Assembly (NCBI RefSeq): GCF_949769285.1
Contig: NZ_OX458331.1
Span: 1,240,001 to 1,304,000, forward strand
Direction of reading: 5' to 3'
DNA length: 64,000 nt
Source of the DNA: Anaerococcus sp. Marseille-Q7828
Lineage (GTDB): Bacteria; Bacillota; Clostridia; Tissierellales; Peptoniphilaceae
Positions 42,478 to 51,206 of this stretch are shown here, piece after piece. Under the pieces are notes generated by a model, which was not told where the DNA came from, made no database searches, and saw only the letters and a program-made list of their open reading frames with translations. Position 1 is the first letter of the stretch. Every line of letters begins with the position of its first letter. A program made the translations under genes and the position numbers.

Positions 42478-42742
42478 AAGTTCACTTCCTTTCAAAATCG
42501 GGTAAAAAAATAGACACCTCATTTTTTGAAGTGTCTACCTATTAAATATTCAAATTTTATTGGAAGTATCTTTATATCTTCACTTTTCAAGGATAAATCG
42601 TCGTATCAAAGCTCATTCATAAGTAGTAAATTAGTAGTAAATTGAGTGGTTTTGACCTTGATAAAGTGTGATAAGTCCAGTTTTTATGCGGATAACTAGA
42701 TTTTTATGCTATTTTTAGAATAAAAATTTGTAAATAATTTTA
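42478..42742. other. Tn916 orf24-side terminal region
   Basis: Non-coding. AGACACCTCA near 42511 faces TGAAGTGTCT near 42525 as a hairpin. GTAGTAAATTA repeats at 42618-42645 are likely Int arm sites. The transposon end is near 42720. Bases 42726-42742 flank it on the IME2 side. Confidence 0.6.
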
Positions 42743-42776
42743 AAAAAGCTATAAGTTTATCCGCTTATAGCTTTTT
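42743..42776 (-). terminator. Terminator of the IME2 relaxase operon
   Basis: AAAAGCTATAAG (42744-42755) pairs with CTTATAGCTTTT (42764-42775). On the minus strand it directly follows the relaxase stop codon and ends in a T-run. Confidence 0.85.
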
Positions 42777-44106
42777 ATCTCTCCACTTCCTTTCCATAAT
42801 AATTTTCATAGTTTTTCCTATACTGAACAAGGTCAGAAAATTGTTCTTTATTCAAAGAATACTCTTGCATAAGGGTGTTCTTTTTTTCTTGCAATTTATC
42901 GAGATTTGATAGTATTTCTTTTGTGCTTGGAAGCTTTTTATAGTTTTCTAAAATTTCTTTAGCGGCTATTTTATAAACAGAAAGTTCACTATAATATTCT
43001 TCTGCAAACTGATTATCTTCAGGATTTTTCTTGTGGTATTTATAGATTTCATGATACTTATTTATAGAATTTATATTTTCCATATCTTGGGATAAACTCT
43101 TCATCTCAGCTTCAATTTTCTTTATTTTATCTAATAAGTCTTGTCTATCATCAGCAGATTTTTTGATCAGATCATCGAGTTGAGTAATTGAATTAATTCC
43201 TTGTTCTCGAAGTTTAATTATTGAATCAGCCATTGTTTTGATATTGTGCTTTCTTGCCCAAACTTCATAACCTTTAGAGGATTGTGCTTTTTCATTAGTA
43301 GATATATCAATAACATTTCCTACACGCTTTTTAGTAGGATTAGCTTTGTTTTTAATAGATAAATCTATTCTTTCTTTGATTTTTTCCTCAGTATAATCTT
43401 CTCCGATAGTCTTAGCTCTTGTAAATCTTTGCTTATCTTTATGACGAAAAGCAATGTGTTTACCAAACTTAATTTCATAATCAATAGATTTCATATTATC
43501 TAAAAATTCTTCCCACGATTTAGACTTATTAATCATTCTGTCTATATCAAATTGCAATTTAGATTTCCAAGAATTGCCTTTCTTGTTTTGGTCATATTCA
43601 TACCAAGATTTACCAGCAGTTTTATATTTTCTTTTGTAAGCTTCATAATATTCATCAATGACTGAAAGCATATTTTCTTTACATAATTCGTCACTTTGAT
43701 ACCTAATTTTATGGTAAGACTTTTTGTTAGATTGGTAGCATTTACCAGTCTTGTAATTAACATTATTAAAAATAATATGGTTATGGATATGCCATCTATC
43801 TATATGAGTTGCAAGAACAAATTCATAATCTTCTTTTAAAATTTTCTTACATAATTCCATTCCAATTTCGTGAGCTTTTATAGGATCAACCTCTCCTGGT
43901 AGAAAAGATTGGATTAAATGCCTAGCCAAAACTGTACCTTTAGTATCATTGTCTTCTCGTGTTTTCATAAACTGAATATGGGCAGTAGATGGATGACATT
44001 TAAATGAAGAAACCAAGACTTTTTCATCAGTTTTTTCACTCTTGGTTATATAATCTATTGCCAAATTTAGAGTTGATTTTATAGGATGTATTTTTGTAAT
44101 TGCCAT
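42775..44106 (-). CDS. MOBP-type relaxase of IME2
   Basis: A 443-residue relaxase. The N-terminus MAITKIHPIKSTLNLAIDYI contains the candidate catalytic Tyr in AIDYI. The metal-binding region reads VLATHIDRWHIHNHIIFNNV (HxDxxHxHNHI). A Lys/Glu-rich coiled-coil tail follows. The start at 44106 is preferred over the GTG at 44115 that overlaps mobC. It acts with MobC at the adjacent oriT and needs a helper channel; the nearby Tn916 has the intact coupling protein and pore genes. Confidence 0.9.
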   Translation of the reverse strand: MAITKIHPIKSTLNLAIDYITKSEKTDEKVLVSSFKCHPSTAHIQFMKTREDNDTKGTVLARHLIQSFLPGEVDPIKAHEIGMELCKKILKEDYEFVLATHIDRWHIHNHIIFNNVNYKTGKCYQSNKKSYHKIRYQSDELCKENMLSVIDEYYEAYKRKYKTAGKSWYEYDQNKKGNSWKSKLQFDIDRMINKSKSWEEFLDNMKSIDYEIKFGKHIAFRHKDKQRFTRAKTIGEDYTEEKIKERIDLSIKNKANPTKKRVGNVIDISTNEKAQSSKGYEVWARKHNIKTMADSIIKLREQGINSITQLDDLIKKSADDRQDLLDKIKKIEAEMKSLSQDMENINSINKYHEIYKYHKKNPEDNQFAEEYYSELSVYKIAAKEILENYKKLPSTKEILSNLDKLQEKKNTLMQEYSLNKEQFSDLVQYRKNYENYYGKEVER

Positions 44107-44107
44107 A

Positions 44108-44464
44108 CTAATCACCAGAACTTTCTTTTGATTTATTAAGAAGTAGGGAATGGATCTGCCATATTTCTCTTGATAATTTTTCTATCTGCTTATTCATAGA
44201 TTCAATTTCATTTTTGTAAATAACACCAGTTGTATTAGTAGCTTTTGCAATCTGGTTTATATTATTTGTTGCATTTGAAAGTAGCCATTGTAAGTTTCTA
44301 AATGGTTCTAAATCTACAACATAAATTTCTTTTTCTAATACACATTTCCTAAGAAAGTGGGACATGGTTTTGCAATTTGCAAGTTTCATTTTCTTTTCAA
44401 AAACTTCTTTTTCTTCATCTGTTAAATATATTTTTAGTTGATTATTTCTTTTTCTATTATCCAT
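44108..44464 (-). CDS. mobC: MobC-type relaxosome accessory protein
   Basis: A 118-residue protein. The N-terminus (NNQLKIYLTDEEKEVFEKKM) looks like a ribbon-helix-helix. The MobC motif is seen in LQWLLSNATNNINQIAKATN. It would bind oriT and help strand opening. The start at 44464 (AAGGAGAAATACT) is chosen; six upstream codons lack a site. It is adjacent to and probably coupled with the relaxase gene. Confidence 0.9.
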   Translation of the reverse strand: MDNRKRNNQLKIYLTDEEKEVFEKKMKLANCKTMSHFLRKCVLEKEIYVVDLEPFRNLQWLLSNATNNINQIAKATNTTGVIYKNEIESMNKQIEKLSREIWQIHSLLLNKSKESSGD

Positions 44465-44479
44465 AGTATTTCTCCTTAT

Positions 44480-44630
44480 CATAAATTATTGGGGTCTTAG
44501 GGTTCTCCCTAACAAGGTAAAATTGATAAAAAAAGAAGCAGTCCATAAAGGTTCTGCTCCATCAATTTTTCGTAAGTGGGTACTCACTTACTGTGCTTGC
44601 TATTAAAGTTATAAGCGTTAAGCGTATATT
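44480..44630. other. Candidate oriT of IME2
   Basis: The gap upstream of mobC holds TTAGGG TTCT CCCTAA (near 44500) and TAAGTG GGTACT CACTTA (near 44575), beside GCAGTCCATAAAGGTTCTGC. Clustered inverted repeats directly before mobC and relaxase genes are typical of MOBP origins. The nick site was not identified. Confidence 0.55.
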
Positions 44631-44633
44631 AAG

Positions 44634-45716
44634 TTATTCTTCTAATTTTTTAGTATTATCTTCTAGTTCTAGGAACTTATCAAAATCACTTTTGTAGAGT
44701 CTATCTTGTATTATTCTATATTTTTCAAATTCACTCTCTGCGTGTTTTTTAGCAAGTGCTGCAGAGACTTTTCCTGCATCGTTTAAGATTTCTTTATCCC
44801 ATAATTGTAAAAATCCATTCAATCTTTTTTCCCAATCTTCCATTGTCATTGGGATATGTCTTTCTGCTTGTAGTTCTGCCATGTCTAAATAAGATGAAAC
44901 AATTCTTTGCATTTGATTTAATTCTTCTTCGTTTAAATAATTTTTTGCAACTACTACATCATATTTATGAATTTTTGAATTTGGAGAGCCTTCCCAAGTA
45001 GTAAGTCCCATATTTTTAGTTTTGTGATTGGCTCTATCTACAATTAATTCGGCTGCAGTTTTTCCATGAATTGCATAGTGCAATTTATTTTGAATAGCTG
45101 CAAAAAATCTTTTTGTTGCTTTTGCAGATGGATCATAGTCTAAAGATGTGGCATAAATATCTGTGATTTTTTGATAGAATCTTCTCTCAGATAATCTAAT
45201 TTCACGAATTTTTACAAGTAATTTTTCGAAATAATCTTTGGTAAGTTTTGTGCCAGAATTTTTTAATCTTTCATCATCCATTGCCCAACCTTTAATTGTA
45301 AAATCTTTTATAATTTGGTTTGCCCACTTTCTAAATTGGACTGCACGTTCGTTATTTACTTTAAACCCTACTGCAATAATTGCTTGCAGATTATAGTGCT
45401 TTGTTTCCCTTGAAACATTTCTAGAACCTTCTTTTTGAACTATTAGGAAATTCCTAATAGTTGCTTCTTCTTGTAATTCACTATCGGCATAGATTTTTTT
45501 AAGATGTTCATTTATTGTGGCGACACTAACATCATAAAGAGCTGCCATCATTTTTTGAGTTAGCCAAATATTCTCATCTTCATATCTAATTTCTATAGCT
45601 TCTTGATCATCACCATTTGCTGCAATAAAAGTCAAGTATTCAGCAGCAGATGATCTAATTTGAAGTTCCTTTTTATCATGATTTTCGTCTTTATTTTTAT
45701 CCATTTCTTTACTCAT
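44634..45716 (-). CDS. RhuM-family protein
   Basis: A 360-residue protein with the RhuM core: IRYEDENIWLTQKMMAALYD, VSVATINEHLKKIY, then HYNLQAIIAVGFKVNNERAV and FRKWANQIIKDF. RhuM proteins are common on mobile islands, were first noted as a Salmonella pathogenicity-island gene, and have no settled biochemical role. The N-terminal part resembles a DNA-binding Bro/KilA-like module. The start at 45716 (GGAGGAAATT) overlaps the stop of the upstream membrane protein gene, so the two are coupled. Confidence 0.88.
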   Translation of the reverse strand: MSKEMDKNKDENHDKKELQIRSSAAEYLTFIAANGDDQEAIEIRYEDENIWLTQKMMAALYDVSVATINEHLKKIYADSELQEEATIRNFLIVQKEGSRNVSRETKHYNLQAIIAVGFKVNNERAVQFRKWANQIIKDFTIKGWAMDDERLKNSGTKLTKDYFEKLLVKIREIRLSERRFYQKITDIYATSLDYDPSAKATKRFFAAIQNKLHYAIHGKTAAELIVDRANHKTKNMGLTTWEGSPNSKIHKYDVVVAKNYLNEEELNQMQRIVSSYLDMAELQAERHIPMTMEDWEKRLNGFLQLWDKEILNDAGKVSAALAKKHAESEFEKYRIIQDRLYKSDFDKFLELEDNTKKLEE

Positions 45717-46191
45717 AATTTCCTCCAAATATAAATTTCATTCTACTTTTAAACACTGGAATACTAATCAAGAATACAATTACATAATGTATATAGGAAT
45801 TTATCATCATATTTTTTGCTATTGGTAATTGATGATAAGTTTGACCTATTATTTTAAAAGCACTTAGTGTGCTTGTAATAAAATCAAGTGCCAACCATAG
45901 GGCAACTGATGAGCCTATAAAAGCAATTATATAGTTTAAAAACTTGCTAACTTTTGGTAGCTTTTGATTTATTAAAACTAGCAATATTCCATAAACTATT
46001 ACTACTGTAATTGAAAGGGGAATAGCTAATTTGTTATCTAGTCTATCTTTTATGGATATATAAAATCCTAAACCTACAACTATAAAATCAATCAAAAATG
46101 CTGAAATTTTTACAGAGTAGGTAGAGATGAGATAGTAGAAAACTACTCCAGAAAGGATTAATAAAATATATCCTGCAATAAAAATTCCCAT
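45709..46191 (-). CDS. Small polytopic membrane protein, unknown function
   Basis: A 160-residue protein with about five hydrophobic segments (GIFIAGYILLILSGVVFYYL, LIDFIVVGLGFYI, IPLSITVVIVYGILLVL and others) and no recognised family. Its stop overlaps the rhuM start by eight bases, and it follows the ImmA-like gene closely, so it belongs to the same operon. It could be an anchor, a sensor, or an effector of the RhuM unit; nothing in the sequence decides this. Confidence 0.7.
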   Translation of the reverse strand: MGIFIAGYILLILSGVVFYYLISTYSVKISAFLIDFIVVGLGFYISIKDRLDNKLAIPLSITVVIVYGILLVLINQKLPKVSKFLNYIIAFIGSSVALWLALDFITSTLSAFKIIGQTYHQLPIAKNMMINSYIHYVIVFLISIPVFKSRMKFIFGGNYE

Positions 46192-46199
46192 AGAGTCTC

Positions 46200-46748
46200 C
46201 TAATAATATTCATCGTGTTCAGGGCGATAGTTTTTAAGAAAATCTCCCTGAGGTATATTAACATTAATTGGTTTATTAAACTTGCCCATTTTTGCTAACT
46301 CAGAAATTTTTAGATTTAGTAAATTTATATCAACACCTAATTTTCCAGCGATTTCATAATCACAAACTTGATCATTTATATTATCGAGGACATCTTCATC
46401 TCTAATTAATAAATGAGCTGCAAAAATATTAGCTTCAGTTTCAAATTTATTTGTAGGGTTTAGCACTGTTTGGTCATGAAAAGCTCCGCCACTCATACAA
46501 TAATCTCTGTGAAGTTGATCGTGACCTAATTCATGTGCTAATATAGTTTTTCTATTAAAATTTGTGTTGCTACTGATAAAAATAAATCTGTTCCTTTGAA
46601 TATAATGGTACATTCCTAAAAGTATTTTTGTTTCAGGTAGATATACCAGGTTAATATTCAAAGCTTCTATTAATTCGATAGGATCTCGTGTCTTATATTT
46701 TTTTATAAGTCGATTAACCTTATCATATATATAGCGATTCATGCTCAT
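46200..46748 (-). CDS. ImmA/IrrE-family metallopeptidase
   Basis: A 182-residue protein with the zinc-protease motif HELGH in TILAHELGHDQLHRDYC and a later ETEANIFAAHLLI, typical of ImmA. In ICEBs1, ImmA cleaves the XRE repressor ImmR to induce the element. Here it lies directly downstream of an XRE gene (8 bases apart), so it most likely cleaves that regulator upon a damage or mating signal. AGGTGATTTT precedes the ATG. Confidence 0.9.
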   Translation of the reverse strand: MSMNRYIYDKVNRLIKKYKTRDPIELIEALNINLVYLPETKILLGMYHYIQRNRFIFISSNTNFNRKTILAHELGHDQLHRDYCMSGGAFHDQTVLNPTNKFETEANIFAAHLLIRDEDVLDNINDQVCDYEIAGKLGVDINLLNLKISELAKMGKFNKPINVNIPQGDFLKNYRPEHDEYY

Positions 46749-46756
46749 AAAATCAC

Positions 46757-47158
46757 CTAATCTTTTTTCTTACGACCGTATTTCTTGTTTTCTCTTTTAG
46801 CCTCCCAATAAGCACGAGTAATAGCTTCAAAAGCAGCATCTTTATCTTCGTCAGAAATTTCTCCACCAGCAAATAAAGAGCTTAGACCTTCTGTTAATGC
46901 TCTAGCTTTTTCTAATTCTCTTTTGCCACCCATGTTATAAACTCGATTTAAAAACTCGTCACTTTCTTCTAGAAGATAATTGTAATCACAGTCCATAACT
47001 TCAGCTATTTTTTTGTAAACCTCGACATCTCTTGGGTATCTTTCTCCGTCTTCATAATGTACAAGAGTTCTTGTACTTATTCCTATCATCTTTGCAAAAT
47101 CTGCTTGACTTAACTTTTCTTTTTCACGAAAATCCTTTAATCTATCCGCAAAAGCCAT
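46757..47158 (-). CDS. XRE-family repressor (ImmR-like) of IME2
   Basis: A 133-residue protein with a classical Cro/C1 helix-turn-helix (LKDFREKEKLSQADFAKMIG, then ISTRTLVHYEDGERYPRD) and a C-terminal region about 70 residues long ending in a basic tail. The start at 47158 is preferred (AGGAGGTTAAAGTT). It is divergent from the gene at 47317 and probably controls both promoters. It is the likely substrate of the adjacent ImmA-like protease. Confidence 0.9.
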   Translation of the reverse strand: MAFADRLKDFREKEKLSQADFAKMIGISTRTLVHYEDGERYPRDVEVYKKIAEVMDCDYNYLLEESDEFLNRVYNMGGKRELEKARALTEGLSSLFAGGEISDEDKDAAFEAITRAYWEAKRENKKYGRKKKD

Positions 47159-47316
47159 AACTTTAACCTCCTGAACTAATGTGCTTTTATAACTTTCGAT
47201 ACGAACAATAGTGCTTGAATTATTTTTCAATTTGAGATATAATACAAACTGAACTTATATTCATATTATAGCACAAACATTCAGGATTGTAAATAAGTTG
47301 TATTGGGGTGATTAGA

Positions 47317-47868
47317 TTGAGAATAAGTAAAACTTTAAAGAATATAATGAACTTGTATGCAGATAGCAACTTGAAATTTGAAAAAATCAGTTCAGCTGCA
47401 AAACTTATTTTAAGTTTATATAGACAAGTTACTTGGGCAGTAGATAACAGGGCAAATTTTATGATGTTTGAGAGTAAAGAAAACTATGGCTTAACTTCAG
47501 AATCTGCTTACTTGTATCTTTCTACATTTGCTCCAGAAAAAGTTGAAGAAAAGTTTAATAATAGAGTTTCCAATGTAATGGATAGTAAGCTTATGCTTTT
47601 AATAATTTATGACGCCTGTGTAAGGCTAAAAGTTTATCCAGAGTATGGAGAAATCTATCATAAGATTATTTATAACTACTACATTGCTGAAAAAAAGATT
47701 ACTGATGAAGCTTGTATGAGAAGTGTATCTTTAGAGAGAACTGTTTATTACCAAAGAAAAAAGGAAGCAATTGCATTGGTTGGTGTAATAATTTGGGGAT
47801 ATACTTTACCGACTGCTATTAGCCAGCTTGAAGACGGTCGTAGCATTGAAGAAATAATGAACATCTAA
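47317..47868 (+). CDS. Hypothetical protein of IME2, divergently transcribed from the repressor
   Basis: About 183 residues, mostly helical (LRISKTLKNIMNLYADSNLK, FEKISSAAKLILSLYRQVTW), ending RSIEEIMNI. No domain is recognised. The start is uncertain between GTG at 47308 and TTG at 47317; the GGGGTG site fits the latter better. As the first gene read away from the repressor, it may be induced when the repressor is cleaved. Confidence 0.6.
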   Translation: MRISKTLKNIMNLYADSNLKFEKISSAAKLILSLYRQVTWAVDNRANFMMFESKENYGLTSESAYLYLSTFAPEKVEEKFNNRVSNVMDSKLMLLIIYDACVRLKVYPEYGEIYHKIIYNYYIAEKKITDEACMRSVSLERTVYYQRKKEAIALVGVIIWGYTLPTAISQLEDGRSIEEIMNI

Positions 47869-48137
47869 GAAATTAATTTATGACGAACTTATTGCGTACT
47901 ATTTCCGAATGAAAAAAGTACCATATACGAATTTTATGTGTACTTAAGTGCATATATAATATTCATGATGGGTGATTTGCACCTAAATTTAATATTGGCA
48001 TTTATTGACTGAAAGAATTTATTTTCTTTCGGTCTTTTTTTATGCCCAGGAGAATATATGCATAGAATTAGAAGCCCTCCTTGTGTGAATTTCATTTTCA
48101 AACAAAAGAAATTCAAGCGGGCAAGGAGGAAAAATTA

Positions 48138-48548
48138 ATGGACAAAGAATATTATTTATTTGTAGAAGGAAAGAAAGTATTTGTTAGCAAGGAAGTATAT
48201 CTTGCTTATCATAGTGAATTGAATAAAGAGAAATATCAAATGAGAAGAGACAGGTTAAATAACTGTTTCTTTTTTTGTTCCTATGATCATGATGGTAATT
48301 TTGAAGAAAATTTGGAAGATCTGGAATTTGATGTTGAAAAAATTATCGAAACAAAGGAAATGATTGAAGAAGTAAGAAGAGCTATTTCTAAACTCAACCC
48401 TGTTGAAAGGGATTTGATAGAAAGTCTTTTTTATAAAGAAGAAACAATTAGAGAAGTAGCTGCTAAACTCAATATATCTCATCCAGCCGTTATTAAAAGG
48501 CGTAATAAAGTCTTAGAAAAACTAAAGGAAATGTTGGATGACTTTTAG
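48138..48548 (+). CDS. Sigma-70 region 4-like regulator of IME2
   Basis: A 136-residue protein. The C-terminal part reads KLNPVERDLIESLFYKEETI, REVAAKLNISHPAVIKRRNK, a sigma region-4 helix-turn-helix. The N-terminal part contains YYLFVEGKKVFVSKEVYLAY, a signature of small sigma-like regulators found in Firmicutes conjugative elements. RBS CAAGGAGGAAAAATTA decides the ATG at 48138. It probably activates the recombinase or transfer genes. Confidence 0.85.
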   Translation: MDKEYYLFVEGKKVFVSKEVYLAYHSELNKEKYQMRRDRLNNCFFFCSYDHDGNFEENLEDLEFDVEKIIETKEMIEEVRRAISKLNPVERDLIESLFYKEETIREVAAKLNISHPAVIKRRNKVLEKLKEMLDDF

Positions 48549-48565
48549 ATGACAGTTGCCAAGAG

Positions 48566-48614
48566 GGTCTAATTTTCACTGTTACTTATGCAGTGGGAAT
48601 TGGACCTTTTTATT
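48566..48614 (+). terminator. Terminator after the sigma-like gene
   Basis: GGTCTAATTTTCACTG (48566-48581) pairs with CAGTGGGAATTGGACC (48591-48606), followed by a T-run. Confidence 0.85.
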
Positions 48615-49085
48615 TATCCAAATTTATTTTTGAAAATTGGTTACCAAGAAAGACTTCTTTTCACTGTTAAGTATAAGAGGGTAATTTTAAACAATTTTGT
48701 TTCATCAAGATAAGTATTTTCTGATGGTCAAATTTAAAAAAGATTAATAACTCTCGATAAATTTTGAACCTTAACAATTGAATAGACCAAGACAAGACGT
48801 TAATCATTTTTGGAGCGTAATAACCTATCCGCCAAGATCTTTCTGCTGAATAATTCGGCAAAACAAGTACTGCTAAGCTATAAGCAAGGGAAGAAGAAAG
48901 GGAGCGATAAGTAAGAGTTTGAATATAGGGAGGGATACCCTATTCGCTATGAAGAAAATGAGGATAATGATACTTCTAAGGTTGAAGCCGGCTCATCCTG
49001 AATAGAGGCGGAGGTGAGATTCCTATGTTGCTAATCCAAGGCACTTGTCAATGTCAAAAAACTTAAATTTACATAGGAGGTTATT
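48615..49085 (+). ncRNA. Structured leader RNA region of IME2 with a sequestered mini-ORF
   Basis: 470 bases without a normal gene. GC content and purine-rich structured sequence rise from about 48830, unlike the AT-rich surroundings. ATAGGG..CCCTAT forms a hairpin near 48936-48954. A 13-residue ORF, MLLIQGTCQCQKT (49025-49066), has GGAGGTGAG upstream, and that site can pair with CTCATC at 48992-48997. The region is probably an attenuator or riboregulator for the genes that follow. It is not a known class that I recognise. Confidence 0.45.
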
Positions 49086-49223
49086 ATGAAAGCAATAAAA
49101 GTTTATAGCATGAGAGTTGCTATGTTATGTAGACTTTATGATCTTAAATTAATTAATGATAAGGAATATACAAAAATAAAAAATAGAATAGAAAATGATT
49201 ATAAGAAGAGAGATAGAAAGTAG
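49086..49223 (+). CDS. Small protein before the recombinase (45 aa), SHOCT-like
   Basis: It starts MKAIKVYSMRVAMLCRLYDL and has ATAGGAGGTTATT upstream. The C-terminal half (KLINDKEYTKIKNRIENDY) resembles the short SHOCT-type motif of two helices ending in a basic tail. It is probably co-transcribed with the recombinase and may be a recombination directionality factor; that is a guess from position. Confidence 0.6.
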   Translation: MKAIKVYSMRVAMLCRLYDLKLINDKEYTKIKNRIENDYKKRDRK

Positions 49224-49278
49224 TTAATCTTGTGATATAATAACACTGTAGAAAGATACAAAATGGGAAGGAGGTAAA

Positions 49279-51051
49279 ATGAATACTAAAGTAAAATTAA
49301 TAAAAGCTTCAAATACAGGAGCTAGAAATAGAAATGCACTAGATTTAGATTTAAAACGTGTTGCAGCATATTGTCGAGTTAGCACTGATAGTAAAGACCA
49401 ACTTGAATCATATAAATCGCAAGTTGATTATTACACAAATCTAATAAAAAATAATAAAAACTGGACTTTGGCTGGCATATACGCAGATGAAGCAACCACA
49501 GGAACAACTGCTACCAAAAGAGCTGATTTCATGAGACTAATTAGCGATTGTCAAAATGGAGATATAGACATGATAATTACTAAATCTATATCAAGATTCG
49601 CTAGAAATACATTAGATACCTTAAAGTATGTAAGACTATTAAAGGAAAACAATGTTGGTGTAGTATTTGAAGAAGAAAATATAGATACTTTGACAATGGA
49701 TGGAGAGCTATTATTAACAATATTAAGTTCAGTAGCTCAACAAGAAGTAGAAAATACCTCAGCCCATGTAAAAAAAGGACTGAAAATGAAAATGGAAAAG
49801 GGGGAACTTATTGGTTTTCAAGGTTGCCTTGGCTACGACTATGATCCTACAACAAAAAGTATATCTATAAATGAAGAGGAAGCTAAAATTGTTAGATATA
49901 TTTTTAAAAGATATTTAGAGGGCAATGGTGGTTCAGTCATTGGCAGGGAATTAGAAGAACAAGGATATCTCACTCCTAGAGGTAAAACAAAATGGTCTGA
50001 CACTACAGTGTTAGGAGTAATTAAAAATGAAAAGTATATTGGTGATATACTAATGGGAAAGACCTTCACAGTTGATCCCATAACAAAAAGAAGACTAGCA
50101 AACTTTGGTGAATCTGATAAATATCATATTGAAAATCATCACGAGCCAATTATATCAAGAGAAGACTTTGAAAAGGCACAAGAGATTAGACTCAGGAGAG
50201 CACAAAACAGAAACACTATAGCTAACAAGGATAGAAAAAGAGAAAAACTATCAAGACAATACGCTTTTTCAAGTATGCTGGAATGTGGATTTTGTGGCGA
50301 AATACTGTCAAGAAGAACTTGGCACACAAGTTCAATTTACAAAAAAATTAACTGGCAATGTGTAAAGTCAACAAAAAAAGGTAAAAAATATTGTCCTCAT
50401 TCAAAAGGAATACAAGAAGCAGCAATAGAAAAAGCATTTGTTGAAAGCTATAGGCAATTATGCCATGCAGATTCAACAGTAATAGATGATTTTTTAAAAA
50501 TTGTAGAAGAAGAAATAAATGATAATACTTTAGTCAAAGATTTGAAAAAGTTAGAAAACCAATTAAACAGAATCATTATTCAAGAAAGAAAGTTAGTTGA
50601 TCTTCATTTAGAAGATAGTATAGACGAAGAAGTTTATGCTAAAAAGTATAAAAAACTTACAAAACAAAAAGAAGAATTACTTGATGAAAAGAAAACACTA
50701 GAGCTAACTATCAAAGATGAAAACTCTATTAAAGAAAGATTAAAGCAATTTAAAAAGGTCTTAGAAAACAAAGAAATTATAGAGGAATTTAATAGAACAG
50801 TATTTGAAAGCATAGTTGATAAAGTCGTGGTGGGAAGAATTGATAAAGACGGAAAAGTTCATCCTTATGACTTAACATTCTATTTCAAAACAGGAGTTAA
50901 AGATAGTCAAGATTCTAATAATTTCAAAGATAAAAGAAAAAATGCCAAAGACAATGACATTAATAAATTGTGTTCCTACAAGAATGACGAGGATAAAAAA
51001 TTATGTACCCAAGCAAAAGACAACGCACGTGGAAACTATAGCGTTGATTAG
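49279..51051 (+). CDS. Large serine recombinase of IME2
   Basis: A 590-residue recombinase with a resolvase domain (RVAAYCRVSTDSKDQLESYK with catalytic Ser in CRVSTD, then MIITKSISRFARNTLDTLKY). A recombinase domain follows (GYDYDPTTKSISI), then a zinc ribbon (LECGFCGEILSRRTW and a later CPH) and a C-terminal coiled coil. It mediates integration and excision of IME2. It belongs to a different branch from the IME1 recombinase (different N-terminus and domain spacing). GGGAAGGAGGTAAA precedes the ATG. It lies at the right edge, as expected. Confidence 0.92.
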   Translation: MNTKVKLIKASNTGARNRNALDLDLKRVAAYCRVSTDSKDQLESYKSQVDYYTNLIKNNKNWTLAGIYADEATTGTTATKRADFMRLISDCQNGDIDMIITKSISRFARNTLDTLKYVRLLKENNVGVVFEEENIDTLTMDGELLLTILSSVAQQEVENTSAHVKKGLKMKMEKGELIGFQGCLGYDYDPTTKSISINEEEAKIVRYIFKRYLEGNGGSVIGRELEEQGYLTPRGKTKWSDTTVLGVIKNEKYIGDILMGKTFTVDPITKRRLANFGESDKYHIENHHEPIISREDFEKAQEIRLRRAQNRNTIANKDRKREKLSRQYAFSSMLECGFCGEILSRRTWHTSSIYKKINWQCVKSTKKGKKYCPHSKGIQEAAIEKAFVESYRQLCHADSTVIDDFLKIVEEEINDNTLVKDLKKLENQLNRIIIQERKLVDLHLEDSIDEEVYAKKYKKLTKQKEELLDEKKTLELTIKDENSIKERLKQFKKVLENKEIIEEFNRTVFESIVDKVVVGRIDKDGKVHPYDLTFYFKTGVKDSQDSNNFKDKRKNAKDNDINKLCSYKNDEDKKLCTQAKDNARGNYSVD

Positions 51052-51206
51052 GAAGATGTATGAGTAGGAAAACTCTAAAATACATGAAATTAATAGATTC
51101 ATGAATTTTGGCTTATAAAATTAGAAGCTATATTTTTAGAAATTGATAGTAATTGGTTGTGAATATTTGATATATATAATAAATATACCTTATGAAGGAG
51201 TTAAAA

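Larger units (their letters stand above)
24705..42725 (-). mobile_element. Tn916-type conjugative transposon carrying tet(M), reverse orientation
   Basis: The gene order int, xis, orf8, orf7, orf9, orf6, tet(M), orf13-orf24 and the length of about 18.0 kb are those of Tn916. Integrase arm-site-like GTAGTAAAT repeats occur near both ends (24820-24845 and 42618-42645). The orf24-side end, CAGTTTTTATGCGGATAAC, then TAGATTTTTATGCTATTTTT, matches my memory of the Tn916 terminus. The exact ends and coupling bases cannot be fixed by eye. The relaxase gene orf20 contains a nonsense codon. Confidence 0.92.
42726..51100. mobile_element. IME2: second mobilizable element with a serine recombinase and MOBP relaxase
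   Basis: Relaxase and MobC, an ImmA/XRE regulatory pair, a RhuM-family protein, a sigma-like factor and a large serine recombinase at the right edge form a coherent mobilizable element without secretion genes. The right end should lie shortly after the recombinase stop (51051). The left end is not resolved because the Tn916 element abuts the relaxase terminator and may be inserted inside IME2. Confidence 0.7.

Noticed and set aside
48615..49085. Group II intron or other self-splicing RNA in the IME2 leader
   Set aside because: No intron-encoded protein, domain V or boundary motif is visible; it is reported only as an unclassified structured leader.
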